64,000 nucleotides of DNA. Source: Burkholderiales bacterium. GTDB taxonomy: Bacteria > Pseudomonadota > Gammaproteobacteria > Burkholderiales > SG8-41. Of this stretch, positions 20,261-30,152 are shown piece by piece. The position numbers were made by a program, and so were the translations under genes. Below the pieces are notes generated by a model. The model made no database searches. It had not been told where the DNA came from and saw only the letters and a list, made by a program, of their open reading frames with translations. The stretch is from assembly GCA_030683105.1 (NCBI GenBank), contig JAUXMZ010000045.1, positions 1 through 64,000 on the forward strand. Reading direction: 5' to 3'. Position 1 is the first letter of the stretch, and every line of letters starts with the position of its first letter.

Positions 20261-20572
20261 TTAGAGCGCATTTCAAAAAGATCAAGATCGATGTAACCGC
20301 CGATGAATTCTTTTTAATACTTTCTTTTCAACACCCGCTTGACGGGTGCCCTTGAGTGGTACGCAGATAAGATCAAACCCAAAGGCTTTTGCCACAGAGC
20401 GCACAGAGAACACAGAGAACACAGAGGAAAAACAAACAACGAAAAACTTTTCACAACGCGTTGATTTTAAATAATAATAATTATTTCTCTGTGAACTCCG
20501 TGTCCTCTGTGGCTATAGGTTTTTCGCTTTTAATCGGCGGTTAATTTTTTAGATTTTGTTACGTCCTCTTAA
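20261..20572. repeat. Family C element interrupted by a nested family B (CACAGAGAA) array
   Basis: Outer ends TTAGAGCGCATTTCAAAAA..CAAGATCGATGTAACCGCCGATGAATTC and AATCGGCGGTTAATTTTTTAGATTTTGTTACG match the element at 24944-25070; inner GCCACAGAGCG...CTCTGTGGC at 20391-20513. Confidence 0.8.
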
Positions 20573-21798
20573 AAGTAAGCCTGGCCGCGCCGTATCGGCG
20601 GCGTCCAGTCGCAATCGCCCCACGGGCCATCGCCGTTTTCGCGGATGTACTTAACGTCACCTTTTTTCTTCAGCTTGCGCTTGCCCGCGAACACGGCCTT
20701 GAACCAGTCGAGGACATAATCGTGACAGTCCATGCCGCCCAGGTTGGGGATGCTCCACAATGGGTGATACTGGTTCTCTACCACCCACATCTCCTTGGGC
20801 ACCGTGAGGTCGTCGAAGGCCTCGACCGCGTCTTCCAGCGGGCACAGCGGATCAAATTCGCCGGTGACCAGCAGTGTCGGGCAGGTGATCTTGTCCATGT
20901 ACCCGCGCACCGTCATGCCCCTGGCCACTTCCTCGTCGAACTTGTCCTCGTTGTCATAACCCGCCATGTACATGAACATCTGTTTGAAGCGCGGCGAAGA
21001 CTGCGTGAAGATGGTGTTGTTGGGATTGAAACAGGCCACGGAACTCACCACGGCGGCGGCGCGGTGATCGTAGCTCGATAGCCGCAGCGACCAGTAGCTG
21101 CCCATGCTGATACCGTAGATGCCGATTTTCTTTTTGTCGACCTCGGGCCGCTTCATCAGGTAACTGATCACCGCCGCGCCTGCGCGCTCGTAGTTGTCGC
21201 CCACGGCGCGGATTTTCTGCATGTTGGAATTGCCCTGCCCCGGTCCGTCGATGGCGATCACATGGCAGCCGCGCGACAAAGCGATGTTGTGGTAGGCCTT
21301 CGGAAACACTTCCTTGGTCTGGTCCATGCCCGGCACGTAGATGATCACCGGCGCCTTGCGCCGGTCCGGCAGCAGGTGGAACAAGCAGGAAATGGTCTTG
21401 CCGTCGTCGAACGGCACTTCGACGCGCTCGATCGGATAGCTCGCGACCTCGGAGCGGCGGTCCACCATCTCGCTCATTTTCTTGTAGAGCGCTTTCTTGA
21501 CCGGATGGTTGTCGAAATAAATCGGGTGCTGCGCCATGCGGTAGGCCTCTATCGCATGATCATAATGATAGGTGGCCGTCTCGTTCGCGCCCTGGGCCTG
21601 GGCCTTGCGCGCGAGGCGTTCCTGGCGTTCGCCCGCTTCGCGCCAGACTTTCGGCAGCATGCGGTAGTTGCGCGCGCGCTTGCCCTGCGGCACTTCGACG
21701 TCGTCGCGCTCGAAATTCTGCACGCGGCCGCGCATATTGAGCGCGAGATCGAGCATCCACTGCTGATTGTCGCGCTGGGTTCTGAGTTTGCTGATCAT
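20569..21798 (-). CDS. Alpha/beta hydrolase (FrsA-like esterase family)
   Basis: VIAIDGPGQGNSNMQ, GIYGISMGSYWSLR nucleophile elbow. Confidence 0.85.
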   Translation of the reverse strand: MISKLRTQRDNQQWMLDLALNMRGRVQNFERDDVEVPQGKRARNYRMLPKVWREAGERQERLARKAQAQGANETATYHYDHAIEAYRMAQHPIYFDNHPVKKALYKKMSEMVDRRSEVASYPIERVEVPFDDGKTISCLFHLLPDRRKAPVIIYVPGMDQTKEVFPKAYHNIALSRGCHVIAIDGPGQGNSNMQKIRAVGDNYERAGAAVISYLMKRPEVDKKKIGIYGISMGSYWSLRLSSYDHRAAAVVSSVACFNPNNTIFTQSSPRFKQMFMYMAGYDNEDKFDEEVARGMTVRGYMDKITCPTLLVTGEFDPLCPLEDAVEAFDDLTVPKEMWVVENQYHPLWSIPNLGGMDCHDYVLDWFKAVFAGKRKLKKKGDVKYIRENGDGPWGDCDWTPPIRRGQAYF

Positions 21799-21916
21799 GG
21801 ATTCCCCTTGTTGAGCCGGCGCGCCGAGTTGAAATAGGAAAGATGCGCTGCCGGAATTTTGATTTTAACTTAAATCGCGCCGGATTTATCCGTTGCCGCA
21901 CAGCGCAGTGATTGTG

Positions 21917-22399
21917 CTATGAGGCGAGGCTATCCACCAGCAACCCGAGCGCGGCGGCGGCGAACGCATGCATGTTCGCCACGCGGTCGCCGCTGCCGGT
22001 CTCCAGCGTCAGCGTGCGTTCGACGCGGCCGGCGACTGCAAAACAGGCGTGGCCTGCCGGATCACCATAGCTGTTGCCGGTCGGGCCCGCGGCGCCGGTC
22101 TCGCCCAGCCCCCAGTCAGCGGCAAAACGCTCGCGCACGACCTGCGCCTCGAACAACGCGTAAGCCTCGGTCGATGGCCGCATTCCCGCCAGCATCTCCA
22201 CGCGCATGTCCTTCAGCGCCATCAAGGCCTGCCGGGTGTAAATGACGGCGCCGCCGCGGCAATACGCCGAGGCGCCCGGCACCGCGAGCAGCGCCGCGGT
22301 GATCAGGCCGCCGGCGGAGGATTCGGCCACGGCGATGGTTTCGTTGCGGGCCTTGAGCAGGGCCGCCGCTTTCTCAGCCAGAACCAGCAGTTCACGCAT
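21917..22399 (-). CDS. CinA C-terminal domain family (nicotinamide-nucleotide amidase-like)
   Basis: LKARNETIAVAESSAGGLITAALLAVPGASAYCRGGAVIYT; GLGETGAAGPTGNSYGDPAG. Confidence 0.9.
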   Translation of the reverse strand: MRELLVLAEKAAALLKARNETIAVAESSAGGLITAALLAVPGASAYCRGGAVIYTRQALMALKDMRVEMLAGMRPSTEAYALFEAQVVRERFAADWGLGETGAAGPTGNSYGDPAGHACFAVAGRVERTLTLETGSGDRVANMHAFAAAALGLLVDSLAS

Positions 22400-22419
22400 T
22401 GTTGCAGCTTTCCTGTCGT

Positions 22420-23403
22420 TTACTGCGGTTTCAGACCTATCTCCGGCAGCAGCTTGCTGAAAAGCTCATGCTCGGCTTTCCATTTGGCCGCGTACGCATC
22501 GCGCGAAGTTTCCACTGCGGGTGCTCCCCCAAAGCGCTCGAACTGCACTTTGGTATCCGGCTGGCGCAGCACGGACACGATATCCGCATGCAGACGGGCG
22601 ACCAGATGCCTGGGCATGGCAACCGGGCCGATAATCCCGATCATGGTATCTGTTTCCGCGCCTTTTAACCCAGCCTCGCCCACGGTGGGCACGTCAGGCA
22701 GTCCCGCATAGCGCCTGGGGCTGGTGACTGCTAACGCGCGCAGCTTGCCATCCTGGAGCATCGGCAACGCCGCGGGCGAGATGAACATGAGGTAATGCAC
22801 CCGGCTCGAACGCATTTCCGACACCACGTCGGCAACACTCTTGAACGGCACGTGCACCGCCTGGATGCCCGCGGCGCGGTTGAATATTTCCGGCGTCAGA
22901 TGCGCGGCGCTGCCCGAGCCGATGGATGCGAAATTGAGTTTGCCGGGCCGCGCCTTGGCGTATTCGATGAACTCCTTGAGGTTTTTCGCGGGAATCTCCG
23001 GCGCGACGACCAGCACGCTGGTAATCGAAGACAACAGCGCAATATTGACAAAGTCCTTGACGGGGTTGAACGGCGGCTTGGCCTGCAGCATCGGCGCCAC
23101 GATGGTCGAAGTCGAGGCCACGCCTATCGTATAGCCGTCAGGCGCAGCGCCCGCGACGATGCCCGATCCGATGAGGCTGCCCGCCCCGGCACGGTTGTCC
23201 ACGATCACCTGCTGCTTGAAAAGCTCCGTCAGGCCCCGGGCGACCACGCGCCCCATATTGTCCATGCCGGTGGCTGGAGAGCCCGGCACTATCATGCGCA
23301 CGGGACGCGCCGGAAAATCACCCGCTGCCGCCTGCGCACCTGCCGTCGAGAACAAACCTGACGCGAGCAGCGCGCCAGCAACCAGTGATATCGTGCCCTT
23401 CAT
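22420..23403 (-). CDS. Tripartite tricarboxylate transporter substrate-binding (Bug) protein
   Basis: DFPARPVRMIVPGSPATGMDNMGRVVARGLTELFKQQVIVDNRAGAGSLIGSGIVA; start set at internal MKGTISLVAG signal peptide. Confidence 0.93.
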   Translation of the reverse strand: MKGTISLVAGALLASGLFSTAGAQAAAGDFPARPVRMIVPGSPATGMDNMGRVVARGLTELFKQQVIVDNRAGAGSLIGSGIVAGAAPDGYTIGVASTSTIVAPMLQAKPPFNPVKDFVNIALLSSITSVLVVAPEIPAKNLKEFIEYAKARPGKLNFASIGSGSAAHLTPEIFNRAAGIQAVHVPFKSVADVVSEMRSSRVHYLMFISPAALPMLQDGKLRALAVTSPRRYAGLPDVPTVGEAGLKGAETDTMIGIIGPVAMPRHLVARLHADIVSVLRQPDTKVQFERFGGAPAVETSRDAYAAKWKAEHELFSKLLPEIGLKPQ

Positions 23404-23554
23404 TGTTACTCCTCCTTTTTTTGTCAGCATGAACGTGTCGGAAAACACCCGCAGCATAGTCCTGACGCGCCAACCTGCGCAACGCTCAGCCCAGGAAACT
23501 ATCCATCGGACTGTTTGATGGTCCGTTGTCCTAATTACTGAAATTTACAGCTTT

Positions 23555-24895
23555 TCAACCTGTGCGCTTCACCCGCACGCACGCCCAGCCTCGGGCAAAC
23601 GTGATTTTGAGCTCTTCATCAGCGGTCACCCGCGCGCTGTCGCGCACGATAGCGCCGTCAGCGCTTTCGGTAATGCTGTAGCCGCGCTCCAGCACCCGTT
23701 GCGGGTTCAGATGCTTGAGATGAGCCGCCAGCCCCGTAAGTTGTATTGCTGCCGTGTTCAGGCGGTCACTCGCCGCCTGCTGCAGCCGCCGCCCCAGTTC
23801 GTCTTTATTCCTCGTCAGCGCATCCAAATCCGGCCGCGCGGCACCGAAACGCTGCGCCAGCCCCAGCACCTGCCATGACAGCGATTCCAGCGCCCTGCGA
23901 CCGACGCTGTCAAGACGGCTGGCCAGATGCTGCAGGTGCTGCGCCTGATTGCGTATGCGCTCACCGGGATGGATGAGCCGCCGCGTCAGATAGTCCAGCC
24001 GCTGCATGCGCTCTTCGAGCGCGCGTTGCGCCACCCGGCCCAGGCGCTGCCGCCACTGCCCCACCTGCTGCGCGAGTTCGGCGCGGTCCGGACTGGCCAG
24101 TTGTGCCGCAGCAGTAGGCGTCGGCGCGCGCGCATCCGCCACGAAATCGGCGATGGTGAAATCGGTCTCGTGCCCGACGCCGCTGACCACGGGTATCGGA
24201 CAGGCTGCGATAGCACGCGCCACGACCTCTTCGTTGAATGACCACAGATCCTCGATGCTGCCGCCGCCGCGGCACACTATCAGCACATCGCATTCGTCGC
24301 GCACCCCGGCCACCGCGATGGCCTGGGCAATTTTCTGCGCCGCGCCCTCGCCCTGCACCGGCGCAGGATAAAGAATGACGGGCAGGGAAGGCATGCGGCG
24401 CCTGAGGGTGGTCAGCACATCACGCAATGCCGCCGCCTGCGGCGAGGTCACGATGCCGAGCGCGCGCGGAAACGGCGGCAGTCTTCGCTTGCGCGACTCG
24501 TCGAACAGCCCTTCCTGTCCGAGCCTCGCCTTGAGTTTTTCATATGCTTCATAAAGCGCACCGAGCCCGGCGCGACGCATGGTCTCGACACCGAGCTGGA
24601 ACTTGCCGCGCGCCTCATACAGTGTCGGGACTGCGCGCACCTCGACCTGCATGCCGTTTTCAGGCAGCCAATCCAGATATTGCAGTTTGTGGCGGAACAT
24701 TACGCAGTCGACCTGGGCGACCGCATCCTTCAACGTGAAGTAACTGTGTCCGGAGTCGTAGCGCTTGAAATTCGAGATCTCCCCCGCCACCCACAGCAGC
24801 GGAAGACTCTGTTCCAGAACCGTTTTTGCCAGGCGGTTGAGTTCGCTGACCGAGATCACCTGCGCCGTGGCCGGCACTTCATGGGATGAAGACAT
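23555..24895 (-). CDS. xseA: Exodeoxyribonuclease VII large subunit
   Basis: VISVSELNRLAKTVLEQSLPLLWVAGEISNFKRYDSGHSYFTLKDA; PAPVQGEGAAQKIAQAI; GRGGGSIEDLWSFNEE. Confidence 0.96.
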   Translation of the reverse strand: MSSSHEVPATAQVISVSELNRLAKTVLEQSLPLLWVAGEISNFKRYDSGHSYFTLKDAVAQVDCVMFRHKLQYLDWLPENGMQVEVRAVPTLYEARGKFQLGVETMRRAGLGALYEAYEKLKARLGQEGLFDESRKRRLPPFPRALGIVTSPQAAALRDVLTTLRRRMPSLPVILYPAPVQGEGAAQKIAQAIAVAGVRDECDVLIVCRGGGSIEDLWSFNEEVVARAIAACPIPVVSGVGHETDFTIADFVADARAPTPTAAAQLASPDRAELAQQVGQWRQRLGRVAQRALEERMQRLDYLTRRLIHPGERIRNQAQHLQHLASRLDSVGRRALESLSWQVLGLAQRFGAARPDLDALTRNKDELGRRLQQAASDRLNTAAIQLTGLAAHLKHLNPQRVLERGYSITESADGAIVRDSARVTADEELKITFARGWACVRVKRTG

Positions 24896-24943
24896 CGCGT
24901 CATTCTATAACACCACCGGTTATAGCCTGGCACGCCGCGATAC

Positions 24944-25070
24944 TAAGAGCGCATTTCAAAAAAAACCAAGATCAATGTAACCGCCGATGAATTCACTTTA
25001 ATACCCGTCAAGCGGGTATTAAAGTGAATTCATCGGCGGCTGATTTTTTAGATTTTGTTACGGGCTCTAA
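24944..25070. repeat. Family C element, intact copy with 27-bp perfect palindrome
   Basis: CCGCCGATGAATTCACTTTAATACCCG (24981-25007) tcaag CGGGTATTAAAGTGAATTCATCGGCGG (25013-25039). Confidence 0.9.
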
Positions 25071-25323
25071 GTCAACTCCCCGCAATTTTCTCAACGGATT
25101 CAAGGCCTGGGCAGCAGGTTCCTGCGGTTTGCCACGCCTGACATCATCCACAGCGCGGAACTTTTTACGGGATGCCCGCTACACGTCACGCGGTGACGCC
25201 CGGAGAAATGCCGTATCATCATGTTTTATATGTATTTTTTTGCACGTTCAAAATTTCATCGGCAGACGAAATTCCTATATGTAAAACTTACTTAACGCGA
25301 CTTTCAACAACATATGCACACGC

Positions 25324-25346
25324 TTATCCACAGACATTGTGGACAA
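25324..25346. promoter_or_regulatory. Pair of convergent DnaA-box-like 9-mers upstream of exbB
   Basis: TTATCCACA (25324-25332) and TGTGGACAA (25338-25346) in an AT-rich intergenic segment. Confidence 0.4.
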
Positions 25347-25466
25347 CCCGAAAACGCCTTTTACATGATGAGCTTAAAAAAGCCTCATCATCAAACTTCT
25401 GAGTTTGTGCTTGCTGAAACATCGCACGCCGGATAGAGTTACGGCGACTTTTACGGAGCAAAAAAA

Positions 25467-26075
25467 TTGTTCGCACTCATAGACGCTGCAGGATGGCCGA
25501 TCTGGCCTCTGATTATTTCCTCCATCATCGCGCTGGCCATCATCGGTGAACGCTTCTGGTCGCTGCGCAAACCCATCGTCCTGCCCAGGAATCTGCTGAA
25601 TCAGGCCATACAGGAATACCGCCAGAACGGGGTGACGCCGCAACTGCTCGCCCGCCTGTCTGCCGGTTCACCTCTGGGCCAGGTCTTTTCCGCCGGGCTC
25701 AAAAACGTCAATAGTTCGTCGGCCATCATGAAAGAAGCCATCGAGGAAGCCGGGCGCAGTGTCGCGCACGAACTCGAACGCTTCCTGACCAGCCTCGGCA
25801 CCATCGCTGCCATCGCGCCGCTGCTGGGCCTGTTCGGCACGGTCATCGGCATGATAGAAATTTTCGGTTCGCAGGGGCCGCAGGGCGGCAATCCGCTGAT
25901 TCTCGCCCACGGCATCTCGATTGCGCTCTACAACACGGCACTCGGCCTGGTGGTGGCCGTCCCAAGCATGATCTTCTACCGTCATTTCCGCGCCAAGGTC
26001 GACTCGCTGCTGATTGAAATGGAAATCCAGTCGATCAAGATGGTGGAAATCATTCACGGCGAGCGCCAGGCCTGA
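25467..26075 (+). CDS. exbB: MotA/TolQ/ExbB proton channel family
   Basis: IAAIAPLLGLFGTVIGMIEIF...GISIALYNTALGLVVAVPSMIFYRHF; TTG start. Confidence 0.92.
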   Translation: MFALIDAAGWPIWPLIISSIIALAIIGERFWSLRKPIVLPRNLLNQAIQEYRQNGVTPQLLARLSAGSPLGQVFSAGLKNVNSSSAIMKEAIEEAGRSVAHELERFLTSLGTIAAIAPLLGLFGTVIGMIEIFGSQGPQGGNPLILAHGISIALYNTALGLVVAVPSMIFYRHFRAKVDSLLIEMEIQSIKMVEIIHGERQA

Positions 26076-26081
26076 GCGCCC

Positions 26082-26501
26082 ATGAAATTTCAATCCCGCT
26101 CATTCCGCGAAGAACCGGAGATCAACTTCATTCCGCTGATCGACGTACTGCTGGTGATCCTGATTTTTCTGATGGTCACCACCACCTACTCGCGCTTCGC
26201 CGAACTGCAGATCAACCTGCCCACGGCCGAGGCCGGCACCCCGCCCGAGCGTCCCGCCCAGATCGATGTCGCCGTCGATGCCCAGGGCAAATACGTAATC
26301 AACAAAATGCCGGTCACCTTCAACGGGGCGGATGCCTTCAGCCAGGAACTGCGGCGCGTGGCGGGCGACATGAAGGAACCGGTGATCGTCATCAGTGCCG
26401 ACGCCAACGCGCCGCACCAGTCGGTCATCAATGTCATGGAGGCGGCCCGCATCGCCGGCTATGGCAAAATCACCTTCACCACCCGCGCCGGGAAAAAGTG
26501 A
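26082..26501 (+). CDS. exbD: ExbD/TolR family transport protein
   Basis: EPEINFIPLIDVLLVILIFLMVTTTYSRFAELQINLPTAEAG. Confidence 0.93.
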   Translation: MKFQSRSFREEPEINFIPLIDVLLVILIFLMVTTTYSRFAELQINLPTAEAGTPPERPAQIDVAVDAQGKYVINKMPVTFNGADAFSQELRRVAGDMKEPVIVISADANAPHQSVINVMEAARIAGYGKITFTTRAGKK

Positions 26502-26576
26502 GCGGTGCGCATTGAAGATTGAGTGGTAAATCGCAAGTAGTGAAAAGCGGCGAACCTTCCTGCTGACCCGCATTAC

Positions 26577-26604
26577 ACCCTTCACTCTTCACCCTTCACC
26601 CCCA
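26577..26604. repeat. Heptamer array abutting the lpxK start
   Basis: ACCCTTC ACTCTTC ACCCTTC ACCCCCA immediately before ATG at 26605; left arm degenerate. Confidence 0.65.
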
Positions 26605-27603
26605 ATGAACTGGATTGAACGACACTGGTATGGCCGCACTCCGCTGGGTGCCGTGCTATATCCATTCAGCCTGCTGTTCCGCGCCGGCGTAGCGTTGCGG
26701 CGCAGCCTGTACCGCGCCGGAATATTGCGCACCACGCGCCTGCCGGTTCCCGTGATCATCGTCGGCAACATCTCCGTAGGTGGCACCGGAAAAACGCCGC
26801 TGGTGCTGTGGCTCGCCCATTTTCTGCATGAACGCGGTCTGCGTCCGTGCATCATCAGCCGCGGCTATGGTGGAAGCGCAACAATACCTCTGCCGGTCAC
26901 TGCGGCCAGTGACCCTGCGTTATGCGGCGATGAACCGGTGTTGCTCGCACAACGCAGCCCCGCCCCGGTGTGGATAGGCGCCGACCGCGTGGCGGCGGCG
27001 CAGGCACTGCTAGCCGCCCATCCCGACTGCAATGTGGTGATCAGTGACGATGGCCTTCAGCACTATAGCCTCGCGCGCGACCTTGAAATTGCAGTGGTCG
27101 ACGGCCTGCGCGGCCTGGGCAATGGCCTGCTGCTGCCCGCCGGGCCGTTGCGCGAACCCTCTGCGCGTCTTGCCACGGTCGACGCCATCATCGTCAATGT
27201 CAGCCAGTCGCTGGGGGTGGGATTCGCGGCCCGGGCGCCGTCCTCCTATGCCATGACCTTCAGCGGCAGCGAATTCCACAATCTTCTGAACCCGCAACAT
27301 CGCGCCGGCCCCGAGCATTTTCATAACCGGCGCGTACACGCAGTCGCCGGCATCGGCAACCCGCAGAGTTTTTTCCAGCGCCTGCAGCGGCTGGGACTGA
27401 CCTTCACCGCCCATCCGTTTCCCGACCACCATGTCTTCAGCGCCCGGGACCTGGCATTTCCCGACGCCGATTTCATCGTGATGACCGAGAAGGATGCGGT
27501 AAAATGCCGCTCATTCGCCGCCGAAGCGCACTGGGCGCTGCGGGTCGATGCCGAAATCGATCCCGCTTTCGGCGATCTGGTGATGAAGAAACTGGGGAAA
27601 TAA
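26605..27603 (+). CDS. lpxK: Tetraacyldisaccharide 4'-kinase
   Basis: [53 protein letters not shown]. Confidence 0.96.
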   Translation: MNWIERHWYGRTPLGAVLYPFSLLFRAGVALRRSLYRAGILRTTRLPVPVIIVGNISVGGTGKTPLVLWLAHFLHERGLRPCIISRGYGGSATIPLPVTAASDPALCGDEPVLLAQRSPAPVWIGADRVAAAQALLAAHPDCNVVISDDGLQHYSLARDLEIAVVDGLRGLGNGLLLPAGPLREPSARLATVDAIIVNVSQSLGVGFAARAPSSYAMTFSGSEFHNLLNPQHRAGPEHFHNRRVHAVAGIGNPQSFFQRLQRLGLTFTAHPFPDHHVFSARDLAFPDADFIVMTEKDAVKCRSFAAEAHWALRVDAEIDPAFGDLVMKKLGK

Positions 27604-27785
27604 TGGATCCTAAGCTGCTTAACATCCTGGTCTGCCCGCTGTGCAAGGGACCGCTGGTTTACAGGAAAGCGGAGCACGAACTGATCTGCAAGCCGTGCCG
27701 TCTCGGCTACCCCATACGGGACGACATCCCGGTGATGCTCGAAGACGAAGCGCGCAAACTTCCTCCCGAGGAGGAAGTGCAGTGA
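27603..27785 (+). CDS. Trm112 family / YcaR-like zinc-ribbon protein
   Basis: [53 protein letters not shown]. Confidence 0.92.
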   Translation: MDPKLLNILVCPLCKGPLVYRKAEHELICKPCRLGYPIRDDIPVMLEDEARKLPPEEEVQ

Positions 27786-27872
27786 TTGGTGATTCGTGAT
27801 TAGTGATTGGTGAACGGCAAACCGCCGGGGCTCGCCACATCCACGAATCACCAATCACCAATCACTAATCAC
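27782..27872. repeat. Heptamer inverted array at Trm112/kdsB junction
   Basis: GTGATTG GTGATTC GTGATTA GTGATTG GTGA ... GAATCAC CAATCAC CAATCAC TAATCAC. Confidence 0.9.
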
Positions 27873-27877
27873 GCCTC

Positions 27878-28648
27878 ATGGACTTCACCGTCATCATTCC
27901 CGCCCGCCACGCCTCGTCGCGCTTCCCGGGAAAACCACTCGCCGATATCGCCGGCAAACCCATGGTGGTGCATGTGGCTGAGCGTGCCGCGCAAAGCGGC
28001 GCCACCGAAGTGCTGGTTGCCACCGATCATCCGGACATCGCAGCAGCGGTCACGCACCACGGATTCGAAGCCGTGATGACGCGCGGCGACCACGCGTCGG
28101 GGACGGATCGCGTGGCGGAAGTGGCCTTGATACGCGGGTTGGCCGCGCACCACATCGTGGTCAATGTGCAGGGGGATGAGCCGCTGATTTCCCCCCAATT
28201 GATCAGCGAGGTGGCGCAGTGCCTGTCCGGGCACCCTGACGCGGAAGTTTCGACGGCGTGTCATCCTATCCATGATGCGGCTGATCTCGCGAACCCCAAC
28301 GTCGTCAAAGTCACCCTCGACAGGCAGGCGTATGCGCTGTATTTCAGCCGCGCACCCATCCCCTACGCCCGAGAGGCCTTTGGCAGCGGCATCACCTCCG
28401 TGCCATCAGGCCTCCCGGCATACCGTCACATCGGCATATACGGCTACCGCGCCGGGTTTCTAGCACGTTATGCCAGGCTCGAACCGTCGCCGCTGGAACA
28501 ATTTGAAGCCCTGGAACAGCTGCGGGTGCTGTGGCACGGCTACCGGATCAGTGTCGCCATCACCCACCACGTTGCACCCCCGGGGGTGGACACGCCCGAG
28601 GACCTGCAGCGCATCAAGCAGCTGTATAAAAGGAACGAAAAACCATAG
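27878..28648 (+). CDS. kdsB: 3-deoxy-manno-octulosonate cytidylyltransferase
   Basis: [45 protein letters not shown]. Confidence 0.97.
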   Translation: MDFTVIIPARHASSRFPGKPLADIAGKPMVVHVAERAAQSGATEVLVATDHPDIAAAVTHHGFEAVMTRGDHASGTDRVAEVALIRGLAAHHIVVNVQGDEPLISPQLISEVAQCLSGHPDAEVSTACHPIHDAADLANPNVVKVTLDRQAYALYFSRAPIPYAREAFGSGITSVPSGLPAYRHIGIYGYRAGFLARYARLEPSPLEQFEALEQLRVLWHGYRISVAITHHVAPPGVDTPEDLQRIKQLYKRNEKP

Positions 28649-28771
28649 ACAGGATTATGAAATTCGCTCTAAGGACCAAACCCGTTATAATTCAAGCCTG
28701 ATGACGCGCTCTGCGCTGCATTTCCACCTGGCGTGTCCCACACTGAGCCCCTGAAGACCAGTCCATACTAA

Positions 28772-29660
<889 letters not shown>

Positions 29661-29670
29661 CAAAACAACA

Positions 29671-30066
29671 ATGACGAAAATTTCCGACTTCAACGACGCC
29701 GATCGCTGGGTCGTCGAAACCGCGCTCAAGGAACGCTATGGCAAGCGCGTTCAGGTGGAAGCCGCGGACAGCGAGATCAAGCTCGACCCGGCATCCCCCG
29801 TAATCACCGTGTGCCCCACCCTGTACTGGGAAGAGCGCGACGTCGAGTTCGTGATTTTCAAGATCGCGGAAGACCGCTTTCGCAGCCAGTTCTATTACTC
29901 GCTCGCCGAACAATACGGCACCGGCCGCGACTTCGACGACCTTGCCGAGTGCGCAACCATGACCCTGCGGTTGCAGGCGGACCACGAAAAGGACCGCGCG
30001 GGCGCCACCTCTGGCAAGACCGCCGCCGAGCTCGCGAAGATTCCCGCAACTCCTTCCGAGAAATAA
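29671..30066 (+). CDS. Hypothetical protein (131 aa)
   Basis: Open frame directly between adk and pfp on the same strand; no family recognised. Confidence 0.65.
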   Translation: MTKISDFNDADRWVVETALKERYGKRVQVEAADSEIKLDPASPVITVCPTLYWEERDVEFVIFKIAEDRFRSQFYYSLAEQYGTGRDFDDLAECATMTLRLQADHEKDRAGATSGKTAAELAKIPATPSEK

Positions 30067-30152
30067 CAATAACCATCTGTTATTTCAATACTTCATCTAA
30101 AGCGCCTCAGCTGGTAAAATAACGGGTTTTAACGAACAAGCAAATCAATCCA

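Noticed and set aside
28648-28680. ATAGACAGGATTATGAAATTC as a further family D repeat
   Set aside because: Only one ACAGGATT unit and no inverted partner nearby.
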